Origin: Hymenobacter mucosus
GTDB taxonomy: Bacteria; Bacteroidota; Bacteroidia; Cytophagales; Hymenobacteraceae
Reading direction: 5' to 3'
Assembly (NCBI RefSeq): GCF_900188255.1
Contig: NZ_FZNS01000009.1
Span: 62,001 to 126,000, forward strand
Length of the DNA stretch: 64,000 bases
Below are positions 16,909 through 25,185 of this stretch, piece by piece (position 1 is the stretch's first letter; the number at the start of each line of letters is the position of its first letter). The translations under genes were made by a program, and so were the position numbers. The notes below the pieces were generated by a model, which made no database searches, was not told the DNA's origin, and worked only from the letters and a program-made list of their open reading frames with translations.

Positions 16909-17910
16909 TTAGCTACCGAGTTTCAAGGGAGGGTTCTGGGCCAACTCACGCTGGGTGCTTTCTGGCAAATCTGCCACAACCGACTGGTTTAGCACTGGTA
17001 GCTCGTAGTGGTTGGCCGAGATAACCGAAGAACGCTCAATATGCGCTGGCCCCTCAATGGTCCAGTCTGAGGTATCCTTCTTCTCAAAGCGGCACTCGTT
17101 GCAAATCCACTCTTTCACCTCGCCGTATTGGTCTTTACGAGCTGTAGTGCGTAGAACTTCCTTGCCTTTATACCACAGCACAACGTTGCCAGAGCACTTA
17201 GGACAGTCGCGGTGGGCATTTACCGGCTTGGTAAACCACACCCGCGACTTGAACCGGAACGTTTTATCGGTAAGAGCACCCACGGGGCACACGTCAATGA
17301 CATTACCAGAGAAGTCATTATCAATAATGTTCTCGATGTACGTGCCAATTTCGGCTGCGTCGCCGCGGCCCAGCACGCCATGCACGCGGTTATCCGTAAT
17401 CTGGTTGGCCGTATATACGCAACGGTAGCATAAGATACAGCGCGTCATATGCAGCTGAATCAGGGGGCCAATGTCGATTTTCTCGAAGGTACGCCGCTCC
17501 TCCTGATAGCGTGTGGTGCTTACTCCATGCTCGAACGCAAAGTTCTGAAGGTCACACTCGCCTGCCTGGTCGCACACTGGGCAGTCTAGGGGGTGGTTGA
17601 TGAGTAGCATCTCCACGATGCCCTTGCGCACGTTTAGTACCTGCTCAGACGTAGTATTTTCTACTATCATTCCGTCTTGCACCGGGGTTACGCACGAGGC
17701 TACCAGCTTTGGCATGGGGCGCGGGTCCTTGGCCGAGCCAGCGGCTACGCGCACCAAGCAGGCCCGGCACTTGCCACCTGAGCCCTTCAGCGGGGTGTAA
17801 TAGCACATGGCTGGGGGCACAATGCTGCCACCGATTTGGCGGGCTGCATTGAGGATGGTAGTTCCGTCCGGAACTTCTACCTCGACGCCATCAAAAGTTA
17901 TTTTAGCCAT
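16909..17910 (-). CDS. nuoG: Short NuoG-type iron-sulfur subunit lacking the molybdopterin domain
   Basis: This 333-residue protein sits at the nuoG position. It has the N-terminal ferredoxin domain (2Fe-2S; cysteines in CYYTPLKGSGGKCRAC), the His/Cys N5 site (HPLDCPVCDQAGECDLQN, about residues 106-123) and the 4Fe-4S N4 site (CILCYRC ... CPVGAL). A cysteine-rich segment (CPKCSGN ... CNECRF) follows. The long C-terminal molybdopterin-oxidoreductase-like region of typical 800-900-residue NuoG is absent, and the frame ends cleanly, with nuoH next. It looks like a lineage-typical compact form, not a frameshift, since no remnant of the missing domain is seen in the 124-base gap. Confidence 0.9.
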   Translation of the reverse strand: MAKITFDGVEVEVPDGTTILNAARQIGGSIVPPAMCYYTPLKGSGGKCRACLVRVAAGSAKDPRPMPKLVASCVTPVQDGMIVENTTSEQVLNVRKGIVEMLLINHPLDCPVCDQAGECDLQNFAFEHGVSTTRYQEERRTFEKIDIGPLIQLHMTRCILCYRCVYTANQITDNRVHGVLGRGDAAEIGTYIENIIDNDFSGNVIDVCPVGALTDKTFRFKSRVWFTKPVNAHRDCPKCSGNVVLWYKGKEVLRTTARKDQYGEVKEWICNECRFEKKDTSDWTIEGPAHIERSSVISANHYELPVLNQSVVADLPESTQRELAQNPPLKLGS

Positions 17911-17956
17911 TATTCAAAGCTTCCGGAAAGGAAGAAGAAAGTCAAGTGTCAGATGA

Positions 17957-19297
17957 TTAAACCAGTACCCCATTGGCCCGGTACACCGCACCGGGTTGCG
18001 CGGCTTCCTTGGCGTTGGTCACGTGCCACTCAAACTCGTGGCGGAAGTGGCGCACGGCCGCCGCAACGGGCCACGCAGCTGCTTCTCCAAGTGGGCAGAT
18101 GGTATTTCCCTCTATTTGTTTGGCTACACTCACGAGTAAGTCAATGTCTTCCATATGACCGTGACCATGCTCCAAACGGTGCAGCACCTTTTCAAGCCAG
18201 CCGGTGCCTTCACGGCAGGGCGAACATTGGCCGCAGGACTCGTGATGGTAGAAGCGGCTGAAATTCCATGTGTTGCGCACAATGCAAGTGGTTTCGTCCA
18301 TAGCAATGAAGCCACCTGAACCCAGCATAGTACCCGTTACGAAACCTCCATCAGAAAGCGACTCATACGTCATGAGACGGTTTTCACCGGCTGCCGTTTT
18401 CAGAATCAGTTCTTTCGGCAGTATGGGTACTGACGATCCCCCGGCTACTACCGCTTTCAGTTCCCGGCCCTTCCAGATGCCGCCGCAGTACTCATCAGAA
18501 TAGATGAATTCTTCTACGGGCACCCCTAGCTCAATTTCGTAGATGCCAGGCTTGTTGAGGTGGCCGCAAGCAGAAATAAGCTTGGTACCTGTGCTCTTGC
18601 CCACTCCAAGCTTCGCGTATTCGTCGCCGCCCTCGTTGATAATGGGCACAACAGCCGCAATAGACTCAACATTGTTGACTACTGTAGGACGGGCGTATAG
18701 CCCTTGCACCGCCGGAAATGGAGGCTTGTTGCGCGGGTTTCCTCGCTTGCCTTCTAACGATTCTAGCAGGGCTGTTTCTTCGCCACAGATATAGGCACCA
18801 CCACCAGGATGCACATGCAAATCGAGGTCGTAGCCGGAGCCTAGGATGTTTTTACCCAGGAAGCCGTTTGCATAAGCTTCTGCAATGGCCTTCTCCAAGA
18901 TACGCAGCACATACAAAAGCTCACCTCGAATGTAGATGTACGAGGTGTTAGCACCCAAAGCATACGAACTCGTAATCATACCTTCTACGAGTAAGTGTGG
19001 GAGCTTTGACATCAGCTGTCGGTCCTTGAAGGTGCCTGGCTCTGACTCATCTGCATTGCAGACGAGGTAGCGTGGTACTCCTTCGGGCTTAGCCAAGAAG
19101 CTCCACTTCATGCCAGTAGGGAAGCCAGCACCCCCTCGGCCCCGCAGGCCCGATTTCTTTACTTCCTCCACCACCTCATCGGGGGTCATTGTTTTCAGCG
19201 CTTTCTCTACCGAGCGGTAACCACCATGTTTGCGGTACACCTCAAAGGTATTAATGCCTTCAACGTTAATATGTTCGGTCAGCAGTTTGCGTCCCAT
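17957..19297 (-). CDS. nuoF: NADH-quinone oxidoreductase subunit F (NADH/FMN-binding)
   Basis: This 446-residue subunit accepts electrons from NADH. The NADH/FMN glycine-rich motif GLRGRGGAGFPTGMKWSF is at about residues 50-67. ESCGQCSPCREGTGWLEKVL holds three cysteines of the N3 4Fe-4S cluster, with a further cysteine in NTICPLGEAAAWP. It lies between nuoE and nuoG, 27 bases after nuoE. Confidence 0.95.
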   Translation of the reverse strand: MGRKLLTEHINVEGINTFEVYRKHGGYRSVEKALKTMTPDEVVEEVKKSGLRGRGGAGFPTGMKWSFLAKPEGVPRYLVCNADESEPGTFKDRQLMSKLPHLLVEGMITSSYALGANTSYIYIRGELLYVLRILEKAIAEAYANGFLGKNILGSGYDLDLHVHPGGGAYICGEETALLESLEGKRGNPRNKPPFPAVQGLYARPTVVNNVESIAAVVPIINEGGDEYAKLGVGKSTGTKLISACGHLNKPGIYEIELGVPVEEFIYSDEYCGGIWKGRELKAVVAGGSSVPILPKELILKTAAGENRLMTYESLSDGGFVTGTMLGSGGFIAMDETTCIVRNTWNFSRFYHHESCGQCSPCREGTGWLEKVLHRLEHGHGHMEDIDLLVSVAKQIEGNTICPLGEAAAWPVAAAVRHFRHEFEWHVTNAKEAAQPGAVYRANGVLV

Positions 19298-19324
19298 AGG
19301 TTCAGAGCGGTAAGCTGAAAGACG

Positions 19325-19894
19325 TTAGTTGTTGGCCAGTGCGTTTGGGAGGCCAGTTTCTTCCCAGGGCAAAGCTGGGCGGTGCACTTGGTTGCGTAGC
19401 TCCGTGAGCATTGCATCTACTGCCTCAGGCGTATCAAGCCGCTCGTAGTACTTCTCGCGCACCTGCACGATGGGAGCAAAACCACAGGCTGCTAGGCACT
19501 CTACCTCTTTTAGGGTAAATAACCCATCGGCAGAAGCAGGGCCACCTACTTTAGCGCCCGTAATGCGCTCCAGATGCGCTGTCAATTCGTCGGAGCCACG
19601 CAGCATGCATGGGCCAGTACGACAAATTTCCAGTACGTGCTTGCCCACCGGCTTCAGGTTGAACATGGTGTAGAAGGAAGAAACCTCGTACACTTCAATG
19701 GGCTTCAATCCGAGCGTTTCCGCTACTAAATCTTGCACCTCGGGACTTACCCAGCCACCAAACTCAGCTTGAGCAATGTGTAGCACGGGCAACAGCGCAG
19801 ACTTGCGACGGTCGTCGGGGTAGTGAGTGAGCAGACGTTTGATTTCAGCTTGGGCAGCTTCGGAAAATTGCGGCTTGACAGTAATCGTCTCCAT
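19325..19894 (-). CDS. nuoE: NADH-quinone oxidoreductase subunit E
   Basis: This subunit has about 189 residues and a thioredoxin-like fold binding the N1a 2Fe-2S cluster. Its ligand cysteines are in CRTGPCMLRG and, about 40 residues later, CLAACGFAP. The frame is open to 19912; ATG 19894 (METITVKP) gives the usual length. It is 22 bases after nuoD and 27 bases before nuoF. It forms the NADH-oxidising module with NuoF and NuoG. Confidence 0.93.
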   Translation of the reverse strand: METITVKPQFSEAAQAEIKRLLTHYPDDRRKSALLPVLHIAQAEFGGWVSPEVQDLVAETLGLKPIEVYEVSSFYTMFNLKPVGKHVLEICRTGPCMLRGSDELTAHLERITGAKVGGPASADGLFTLKEVECLAACGFAPIVQVREKYYERLDTPEAVDAMLTELRNQVHRPALPWEETGLPNALANN

Positions 19895-19916
19895 ATCGGT
19901 CAAATTCAGCAAAAAA

Positions 19917-21176
19917 CTACGCGTCTAGCTCACCGGCAATTACGTTCATTGACGACAGCGTCACAATGGCGTCGGAGAGCGTTTGGCCAGTTACCATTTC
20001 GGTGTAGGCCTGGTAGTAGATAAAGCAGGGGCGACGGAAGTGCAGGCGGTACGGGGTGCGTCCGCCGTCCGACACTAAGTAAAACCCTAGCTCACCGTTG
20101 CCACCTTCCACGGAGTGGTATACTTCGCCCACAGGAGCCTCTATTTCTCCCATCACTATCTTGAAGTGATAGATAAGAGCTTCCATGTTTTTGTACACGG
20201 CTTGCTTGGGCGGCAAGTAGTAGTGGGGGGCATCGGCGTGGTAGGGGCCCTGCGGTAGGTTTTCGAGTGCTTGGTTGATAATGCGCAAGCTCTGCCAGAT
20301 TTCCTCATTCCGCACCATGAACCGATCGTACGTGTCGCCCTTAGTGCCAATAGGAATTTCAAACTCGAAGTCCTGGTAGCTAGAATACGGATTCATTACT
20401 CGCACATCGTAATCGACGCCCGCGGCCCGCAGGTTGGGGCCCGTGAAGCCGTAGTTCAACGCCCGCTCTGCCGAAATGCCTCCTACGTCAACCACCCGGT
20501 CCATAAAGATGCGGTTGCGGTTGAACATCTTCTCGAACTCGGTCATAACCGCCGGAAACTCCTTTAGCCACTTGCGCAGCTTCTGAATAGCTACGTCGGT
20601 AAAGTCGCGCTCCATACCACCCACGCGGCCCATATTGGTGGTGAGGCGGGCACCGCTTACTTCCTCGTAGATTTCATAGATCTTTTCCCGCTCATCCATC
20701 AGGTAGAGGAAGCCAGTGAAGGCTCCCGTGTCTACCCCCAAGATACCGTTGCAAATCAGGTGGTCCGAAATGCGAGCTAGCTCCATTAGAATCACGCGCA
20801 TATACTGAGCGCGTTTGGGTACTTCTACCCCGAGCAGTTTCTCCACCGTCATATGCCAGCCCATGTTGTTGATGGGCGACGAACAATAGTTCATCCGGTC
20901 AGTGAGAGGCGTAATCTGATAGAAGGGGCGCCGCTCCGCAATCTTCTCGAAGGCCCGGTGGATATAACCGATAGTAGGCACCCCCGAGATAATCCGCTCC
21001 CCGTCCATCTGCAGAATGTTCTGGAAGATGCCGTGAGTAGCGGGGTGGGTAGGACCCAGGTTAAGAGTTGTCAGCTCTTGATTGAAGTCGTTTACGGAAG
21101 GCGCAAGAGGGTTCTGCTGTTCCCGGGCTTCTTCAATAATTTTATGAGTGCCTTCCAGCGTGTCGTTTACTGCCAT
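19917..21176 (-). CDS. nuoD: NADH-quinone oxidoreductase subunit D
   Basis: This 419-residue 49-kDa-type subunit lines the quinone-binding cavity with NuoB. Conserved segments include NLGPTHPATHGIFQNILQMD (about residues 36-55), GYIHRAFEKIAE and the C-terminal RPCFIYYQAYTEMVTGQTLSD. It is a separate gene from nuoC (17 bases apart), unlike the fused NuoCD of enterobacteria. Confidence 0.95.
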   Translation of the reverse strand: MAVNDTLEGTHKIIEEAREQQNPLAPSVNDFNQELTTLNLGPTHPATHGIFQNILQMDGERIISGVPTIGYIHRAFEKIAERRPFYQITPLTDRMNYCSSPINNMGWHMTVEKLLGVEVPKRAQYMRVILMELARISDHLICNGILGVDTGAFTGFLYLMDEREKIYEIYEEVSGARLTTNMGRVGGMERDFTDVAIQKLRKWLKEFPAVMTEFEKMFNRNRIFMDRVVDVGGISAERALNYGFTGPNLRAAGVDYDVRVMNPYSSYQDFEFEIPIGTKGDTYDRFMVRNEEIWQSLRIINQALENLPQGPYHADAPHYYLPPKQAVYKNMEALIYHFKIVMGEIEAPVGEVYHSVEGGNGELGFYLVSDGGRTPYRLHFRRPCFIYYQAYTEMVTGQTLSDAIVTLSSMNVIAGELDA

Positions 21177-21193
21177 GATAAGGTATCAGGGGC

Positions 21194-21760
21194 CTAGCGG
21201 CCGAAGAATAAATCAGTTTTGTCTTCGCGGGTACCATCTTCCAATGCGTACTCCTTGCGCATGGGGTGATAGTCCAGGTCTTCCACATTAAGAATGCGGA
21301 TGAGATTGGGGTGGCCGGGGAAGATGATGCCGTAGAAATCATAGGCTTCGCGCTCCATCCAGTTGGCTGTAGCGTACAAGTCCGTCATAGTGGGCACAAC
21401 GGGATCAGCCAGCGGGAAGAAAATCTTTAACCGCAGCCGCACATTGTGTACTAAACTGTGCAGGTGATACACTATCCCTAGCTCCTGGCCTTCCTTGTCG
21501 GGGAAGTGTATTCCGCACATGGTGGTCAGGAAGTTTACTTGTAACTCTTGGTCTTGCTGCAGACCAGCAAGGATATCGTGAATTCGCTCCCGGGTAGTAG
21601 TGGCCGTAAGCAAGCCGTAGGGCTCTTCAACATCAGTGAAGGCATCCTCACCGAACAAACGATGCAGCAAAGACAGGAGCTGCGCATTTTTCTGCGTCGC
21701 GGGGTCTTGAGCAGCGGCGGTTTCTTGAGCAGCCGGGGATTCTTCGTTTTGGTCAGCCAT
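21194..21760 (-). CDS. nuoC: NADH-quinone oxidoreductase subunit C
   Basis: This 188-residue 30-kDa-type subunit has an acidic, Ala/Gln-rich N-terminal extension of about 30 residues, then the family core with LHSLVHNVRLRLKIF and the signature TANWMEREAYDFYGIIFPGHPNL (about residues 130-152). It is followed 17 bases later by nuoD. A 20-bp hairpin separates it from nuoB. Confidence 0.95.
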   Translation of the reverse strand: MADQNEESPAAQETAAAQDPATQKNAQLLSLLHRLFGEDAFTDVEEPYGLLTATTTRERIHDILAGLQQDQELQVNFLTTMCGIHFPDKEGQELGIVYHLHSLVHNVRLRLKIFFPLADPVVPTMTDLYATANWMEREAYDFYGIIFPGHPNLIRILNVEDLDYHPMRKEYALEDGTREDKTDLFFGR

Positions 21761-21792
21761 TCTTTCAGGGAGAAGCGAGAAGACAGAAGCAG

Positions 21793-21843
21793 GAAGCTAG
21801 CTGCCGGGAAGCAACCAAGGGTAGCTTCCCGGCAGCTAGCTTC
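21793..21843 (-). other. Perfect 20-bp hairpin between nuoB and nuoC
   Basis: The arms are 21793-21812 and 21824-21843 (GAAGCTAGCTGCCGGGAAGC and its complement) with an 11-base loop, starting 7 bases after the nuoB stop. On the minus strand it is followed by CTGCTTCTGTCTTCTC, without a clear T-run. It may be an mRNA processing or stabilising structure, or a weak attenuator, inside the operon. Confidence 0.75.
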
Positions 21844-21849
21844 TGGTCC

Positions 21850-22404
21850 TTACTTGATGTTATAAGAAGCCAGCAAGGCTTGATACTCGGGTGAATTGCG
21901 TCGGCGGAACGACTCGTTTTTTGCTAGATCCTGAATGCGCATCAAACCGTCGAGCACTTGCTCGGGGCGGGGAGGACAGCCCGGGATATACACGTCTACA
22001 GGAATGATGCGGTCAATGCCCTGGAGCACAGAGTACGTATCGAAGATGCCACCCGAACAGGCGCAGGCACCCATGGCGAGCACCCAGCGGGGTTCAGCCA
22101 TTTGCTCATACACTTGCTTTACAATGGGAGCCATTTTCTTGGCAATGGTGCCCATTACCATCAGCAGGTCGGCCTGCCGGGGCGAGAACGAAGGCCGCTC
22201 TGAGCCAAAGCGGGAGATATCGTAGCGGGCGCCCATGGTAGCCATGAACTCGATGCCGCAGCAGGAAGTAGCAAAGGGTAGGGGCCAGAGTGAGTTGGCG
22301 CGGGCAATGCCTACTACTTTCTCCAGGGAGGTAGCGAAAAAGCCAGCGCCTTCCATACCCTCCGGGGCGTCTACCATTTTGATTTCAGGAGCTCTATTTT
22401 CCAT
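21850..22404 (-). CDS. nuoB: NADH-quinone oxidoreductase subunit B
   Basis: This 184-residue subunit binds the terminal 4Fe-4S cluster N2. The paired cysteines are in ATSCCGIEFMATMGARYDIS (about residues 45-64), and further cysteine motifs are in MGACACSGG and DVYIPGCPPRPEQVLDG. Its start lies 70 bases after the nuoA stop. It hands electrons to quinone at the NuoD/NuoH interface. Confidence 0.96.
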   Translation of the reverse strand: MENRAPEIKMVDAPEGMEGAGFFATSLEKVVGIARANSLWPLPFATSCCGIEFMATMGARYDISRFGSERPSFSPRQADLLMVMGTIAKKMAPIVKQVYEQMAEPRWVLAMGACACSGGIFDTYSVLQGIDRIIPVDVYIPGCPPRPEQVLDGLMRIQDLAKNESFRRRNSPEYQALLASYNIK

Positions 22405-22474
22405 GATGGTCAGTCAGTTGAGAAGAAGCTAAGGGCTTCATAGGGGCAACACAAGCTGCGTTGCAAAGGTTGCC

Positions 22475-22867
22475 CTAGCGTGCCTCGTTCCAGCGTAAAA
22501 CTCCCTTCTTGATGACGTAGGCAAAACCCGCCATTAGCAGGGCCAGAAACACAATCATCTGAATAAAGCCAGTGGAGCCCAGGGCCCGGAAGTTTACCGC
22601 CCACGGATACATGAAGATAACCTCCACGTCAAAAAGCACAAATAGAATGGCGGTGAGGAAGTACTTAACCGAAATAGGTGTGCGCGCATTGCCCACCGAT
22701 TCGATACCGCACTCAAAGGCCTCATCCTTCACGCGGCTCTTGCGGCGCGGGCCCAGCAAGTGCGATGCTACCATGGAAAAAGCAACGAAGGCAACGGCTA
22801 AGATAAACTGCACTACAATAGGCAGAAAATCAGCAGGTTGATATTGGGTTGGGACAGCAAGAAGCAT
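22475..22867 (-). CDS. nuoA: NADH-quinone oxidoreductase subunit A
   Basis: This membrane subunit of about 130 residues has three helices and the family segment DEAFECGIESVGNARTPISVKYFL, followed by FVLFDVEVIFMYPWAV. The open frame extends to 23023, but ATG 22867 (MLLAVPTQY) gives the normal length, and the extra 52 residues have no family features. It is the first gene of the nuoA-J unit. Confidence 0.93.
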   Translation of the reverse strand: MLLAVPTQYQPADFLPIVVQFILAVAFVAFSMVASHLLGPRRKSRVKDEAFECGIESVGNARTPISVKYFLTAILFVLFDVEVIFMYPWAVNFRALGSTGFIQMIVFLALLMAGFAYVIKKGVLRWNEAR

Positions 22868-23158
22868 ACGTGTCGGTAGGAATGAGCTATTTAAAAACAG
22901 CGTGCCTAGCAAAGGTATCACGAAATGTGGGCTGAACAAATGGGAAATCAAGGTCAACGCCGTGCCCTGCAACGGAAGGTTAACTATGGGCCAGTATAGA
23001 ATAAGTACTATCTCTATAGTCACTGAAAGCCAGTGTGAAGTGTCTATCTACAGCAGCTAGCAAAGTTTCTGAGTAACCATTGTTTTCTATGGCGTGCGCA
23101 AGAATCACTTGCGGGCCGTAACGCACCGCTCTGAACCCTCATGCAATACTGGTTTTGA
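22868..23158. other. Intergenic region upstream of nuoA
   Basis: About 290 bases lie between the nuoA start and the pruA terminator hairpin. It must hold the nuoA promoter (minus strand), but no TTG/TAnnTTTG pair with good spacing was recognised and no coding potential was seen. Confidence 0.5.
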
Positions 23159-23229
23159 GCTACCATTGACAGAAAAACAAAGGCCCTTTCAGCATCTGAA
23201 AGGGCCTTTGTTTTTCTGTCAATGGTAGC
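23159..23229 (-). terminator. Very long terminator hairpin downstream of pruA
   Basis: The arms 23159-23190 and 23198-23229 form a perfect 32-bp stem with a 7-base loop AGCATCT, 8 bases after the pruA stop. The middle contains an AAAAACAAAGGCCCTTTC arm, so a T-run lies within the stem on either strand. Confidence 0.85.
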
Positions 23230-23237
23230 AAGCTAGG

Positions 23238-24908
23238 CTAGAATCCTCCCTGGCCAGTCACGTTCAAGTTTTCACCAGTTTCTACGCCCATAAAAGGGTA
23301 GCGGTAATCTACGGGTGGCACGAAGGTTTCCTTAATAGCCCGCGGAGATACCCAACGCAACAGATTCAGCAAAGAGCCAGCCTTGTCGTTGGTGCCAGAA
23401 GCGCGCGCACCACCGAAGGGCTGCTGACCTACTACCGCACCGGTAGGCTTGTCGTTGATGTAGAAGTTACCTGCGGCCTGCACCAACTTCTTTGAGGCCA
23501 ACTCAACGGCGTAGCGGTCCTGCGAGAAGATAGCACCGGTGAGAGCGTAGGGCGAAGTAGAGTCTACTACCTCCAGGGTCTGCTCAAACTGAGCTTCGTC
23601 GTAGATGTACACCGTTACCACCGGGCCAAACAGCTCGTCGCACATGGTAGTGTACTTGGGGTCCTTGGTTACAATAACCGTGGGTTCAATGAAGTAACCT
23701 TTCGACTTATCGTAGCCACCGCCCGCTACAATTTCAGCATTGTTGTCGGCCTTGGCACCGTCGATGTACTTGGCCAGCTTGTCGAAAGACGTTTCGCTGA
23801 TAACAGCGTTGACGAAGTTCGAGAAGTCTTCCACGTCACCCATTTTGAAGGTAGCGAGGTCTTGCTTCACGTACCCCAGAATTTCGTCGGCCAAGTTAGA
23901 GGGCAGGTAGATGCGAGAGGCTGCCGAGCACTTCTGACCCTGATACTCAAATGCTCCCCGAGTAATAGCGGTAGCTACTGCTTTGGCATGGGCCGAAGGG
24001 TGAGCCAGAATAAAGTCTTTGCCGCCCGTCTCACCTACGATGCGCGGGTAGCTCTTGTAGCGCTTGATGTTCTGCCCAATGGTCTGCCAGATGTTCTGGA
24101 ACACTCCCGTAGAGCCAGTAAAGTGAATCCCGGCGAAGTCGCGGTGCTGGAAGATAACCTCGCCCGCTACCGGACCATCCACATAAATCAGGTTGATGAC
24201 GCCGTCGGGCAAGCCAGCTTCCTTGAAAAGCTCCATCAGCACCTGGGCTGAGTAAATTTGCGTGTACGCCGGCTTCCACACAACTACGTTGCCCATCATA
24301 GCCACGGCAGTAGGCAGGTTGCCAGCAATGGAAGTGAAGTTGAAGGGCGTAAGGGCAAACACGAAGCCTTCCAGGGGGCGGTGCTCCAGGCGGTTCCACA
24401 TGCCGGGCTGGCTCTGGGGCTGCTGGTGATACAGCTCCTGCATGAAGTGCACGTTAAAACGGAAGAAGTCAATCAGCTCGCAAGCCGCATCGATTTCTGC
24501 CTGAAAAGCGTTTTTGCTCTGGCCCAGCATAGTAGCCGCATTCAGGCGGGCCCGGTAAGGGCCGGCCAGCAGCTCGGCAGCTTTCAGAAAAATAGCGGCG
24601 CGCTGCTCCCACGGTAGCTCAGCCCATGCCGGGCGAGCCGCCAAGGCTGCGTCAATGGCTTGGTGCACGTGCGAGGCGTCGCCTTCGTGGAAGAAGCCCA
24701 GCGTGTGCTGGTGGTCGTGGGGTGGGAAGATACGGTGGGTGGTGCCGGTACGTACTTCCTGGCCCCCAATGTGCATGGGAATATCGCGTTCCTGCTGCTT
24801 CAGCTCCTTTAGCGTCTTGAGCAATTCAGTGCGCTCAGGCGAATTAGGAGCATACCCCTTTACAGGTTCGTTGATAGGGGTAGGTACGTTAAAAAAGCCG
24901 TTGGCCAT
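23238..24908 (-). CDS. pruA: L-glutamate gamma-semialdehyde dehydrogenase (1-pyrroline-5-carboxylate dehydrogenase)
   Basis: This 556-residue aldehyde dehydrogenase oxidises glutamate semialdehyde (P5C) to glutamate with NAD in proline breakdown. The active-site Glu is in GETGGKDF and the nucleophile Cys in EYQGQKCSAASR; FALTPFNFTSIAGNLP and PFGGARASGTNDKAGS are typical of stand-alone P5C dehydrogenases. The frame is open to 25028, but ATG 24908 (MANGFFNVPTP) matches where family homology begins. No proline dehydrogenase gene is adjacent. It is divergent from a GH43 gene. Confidence 0.92.
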   Translation of the reverse strand: MANGFFNVPTPINEPVKGYAPNSPERTELLKTLKELKQQERDIPMHIGGQEVRTGTTHRIFPPHDHQHTLGFFHEGDASHVHQAIDAALAARPAWAELPWEQRAAIFLKAAELLAGPYRARLNAATMLGQSKNAFQAEIDAACELIDFFRFNVHFMQELYHQQPQSQPGMWNRLEHRPLEGFVFALTPFNFTSIAGNLPTAVAMMGNVVVWKPAYTQIYSAQVLMELFKEAGLPDGVINLIYVDGPVAGEVIFQHRDFAGIHFTGSTGVFQNIWQTIGQNIKRYKSYPRIVGETGGKDFILAHPSAHAKAVATAITRGAFEYQGQKCSAASRIYLPSNLADEILGYVKQDLATFKMGDVEDFSNFVNAVISETSFDKLAKYIDGAKADNNAEIVAGGGYDKSKGYFIEPTVIVTKDPKYTTMCDELFGPVVTVYIYDEAQFEQTLEVVDSTSPYALTGAIFSQDRYAVELASKKLVQAAGNFYINDKPTGAVVGQQPFGGARASGTNDKAGSLLNLLRWVSPRAIKETFVPPVDYRYPFMGVETGENLNVTGQGGF

Positions 24909-25185
24909 AGTGGTTGCTGGTTTTGTGAGTGCATGGATGGTGGAAGGAGGAAGAGCAAAGGTAGGAGGAAAGCTGAAGCCGTATGTTCTTGGCCCTACTA
25001 ACAGGCTAGCGGCAGATCGGAGCTTCATTGCCTGATGAGCTGACCGGAAAGCAGTAAAGCAAGCCGGATGCTATAGATGAGTACAGTGTACTATTCATAG
25101 TCATGACACAACCGCCGGAAACTGCATCCAACTCGCTCAAGATACGTTTGCTTACGAGTTGCTCGCCCACTAGCCTAGCCTTCCA

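Noticed and set aside
16909..17910. Frameshift as the explanation for the short NuoG
   Set aside because: Only 124 bases separate it from nuoH, with no trace of the missing domain in any frame.
25100..25112. Possible seventh LacI-type operator before the cytoplasmic GH43 gene
   Set aside because: Only an ACACAA half-site followed by CCG is present; the right half does not match TTGTGT.
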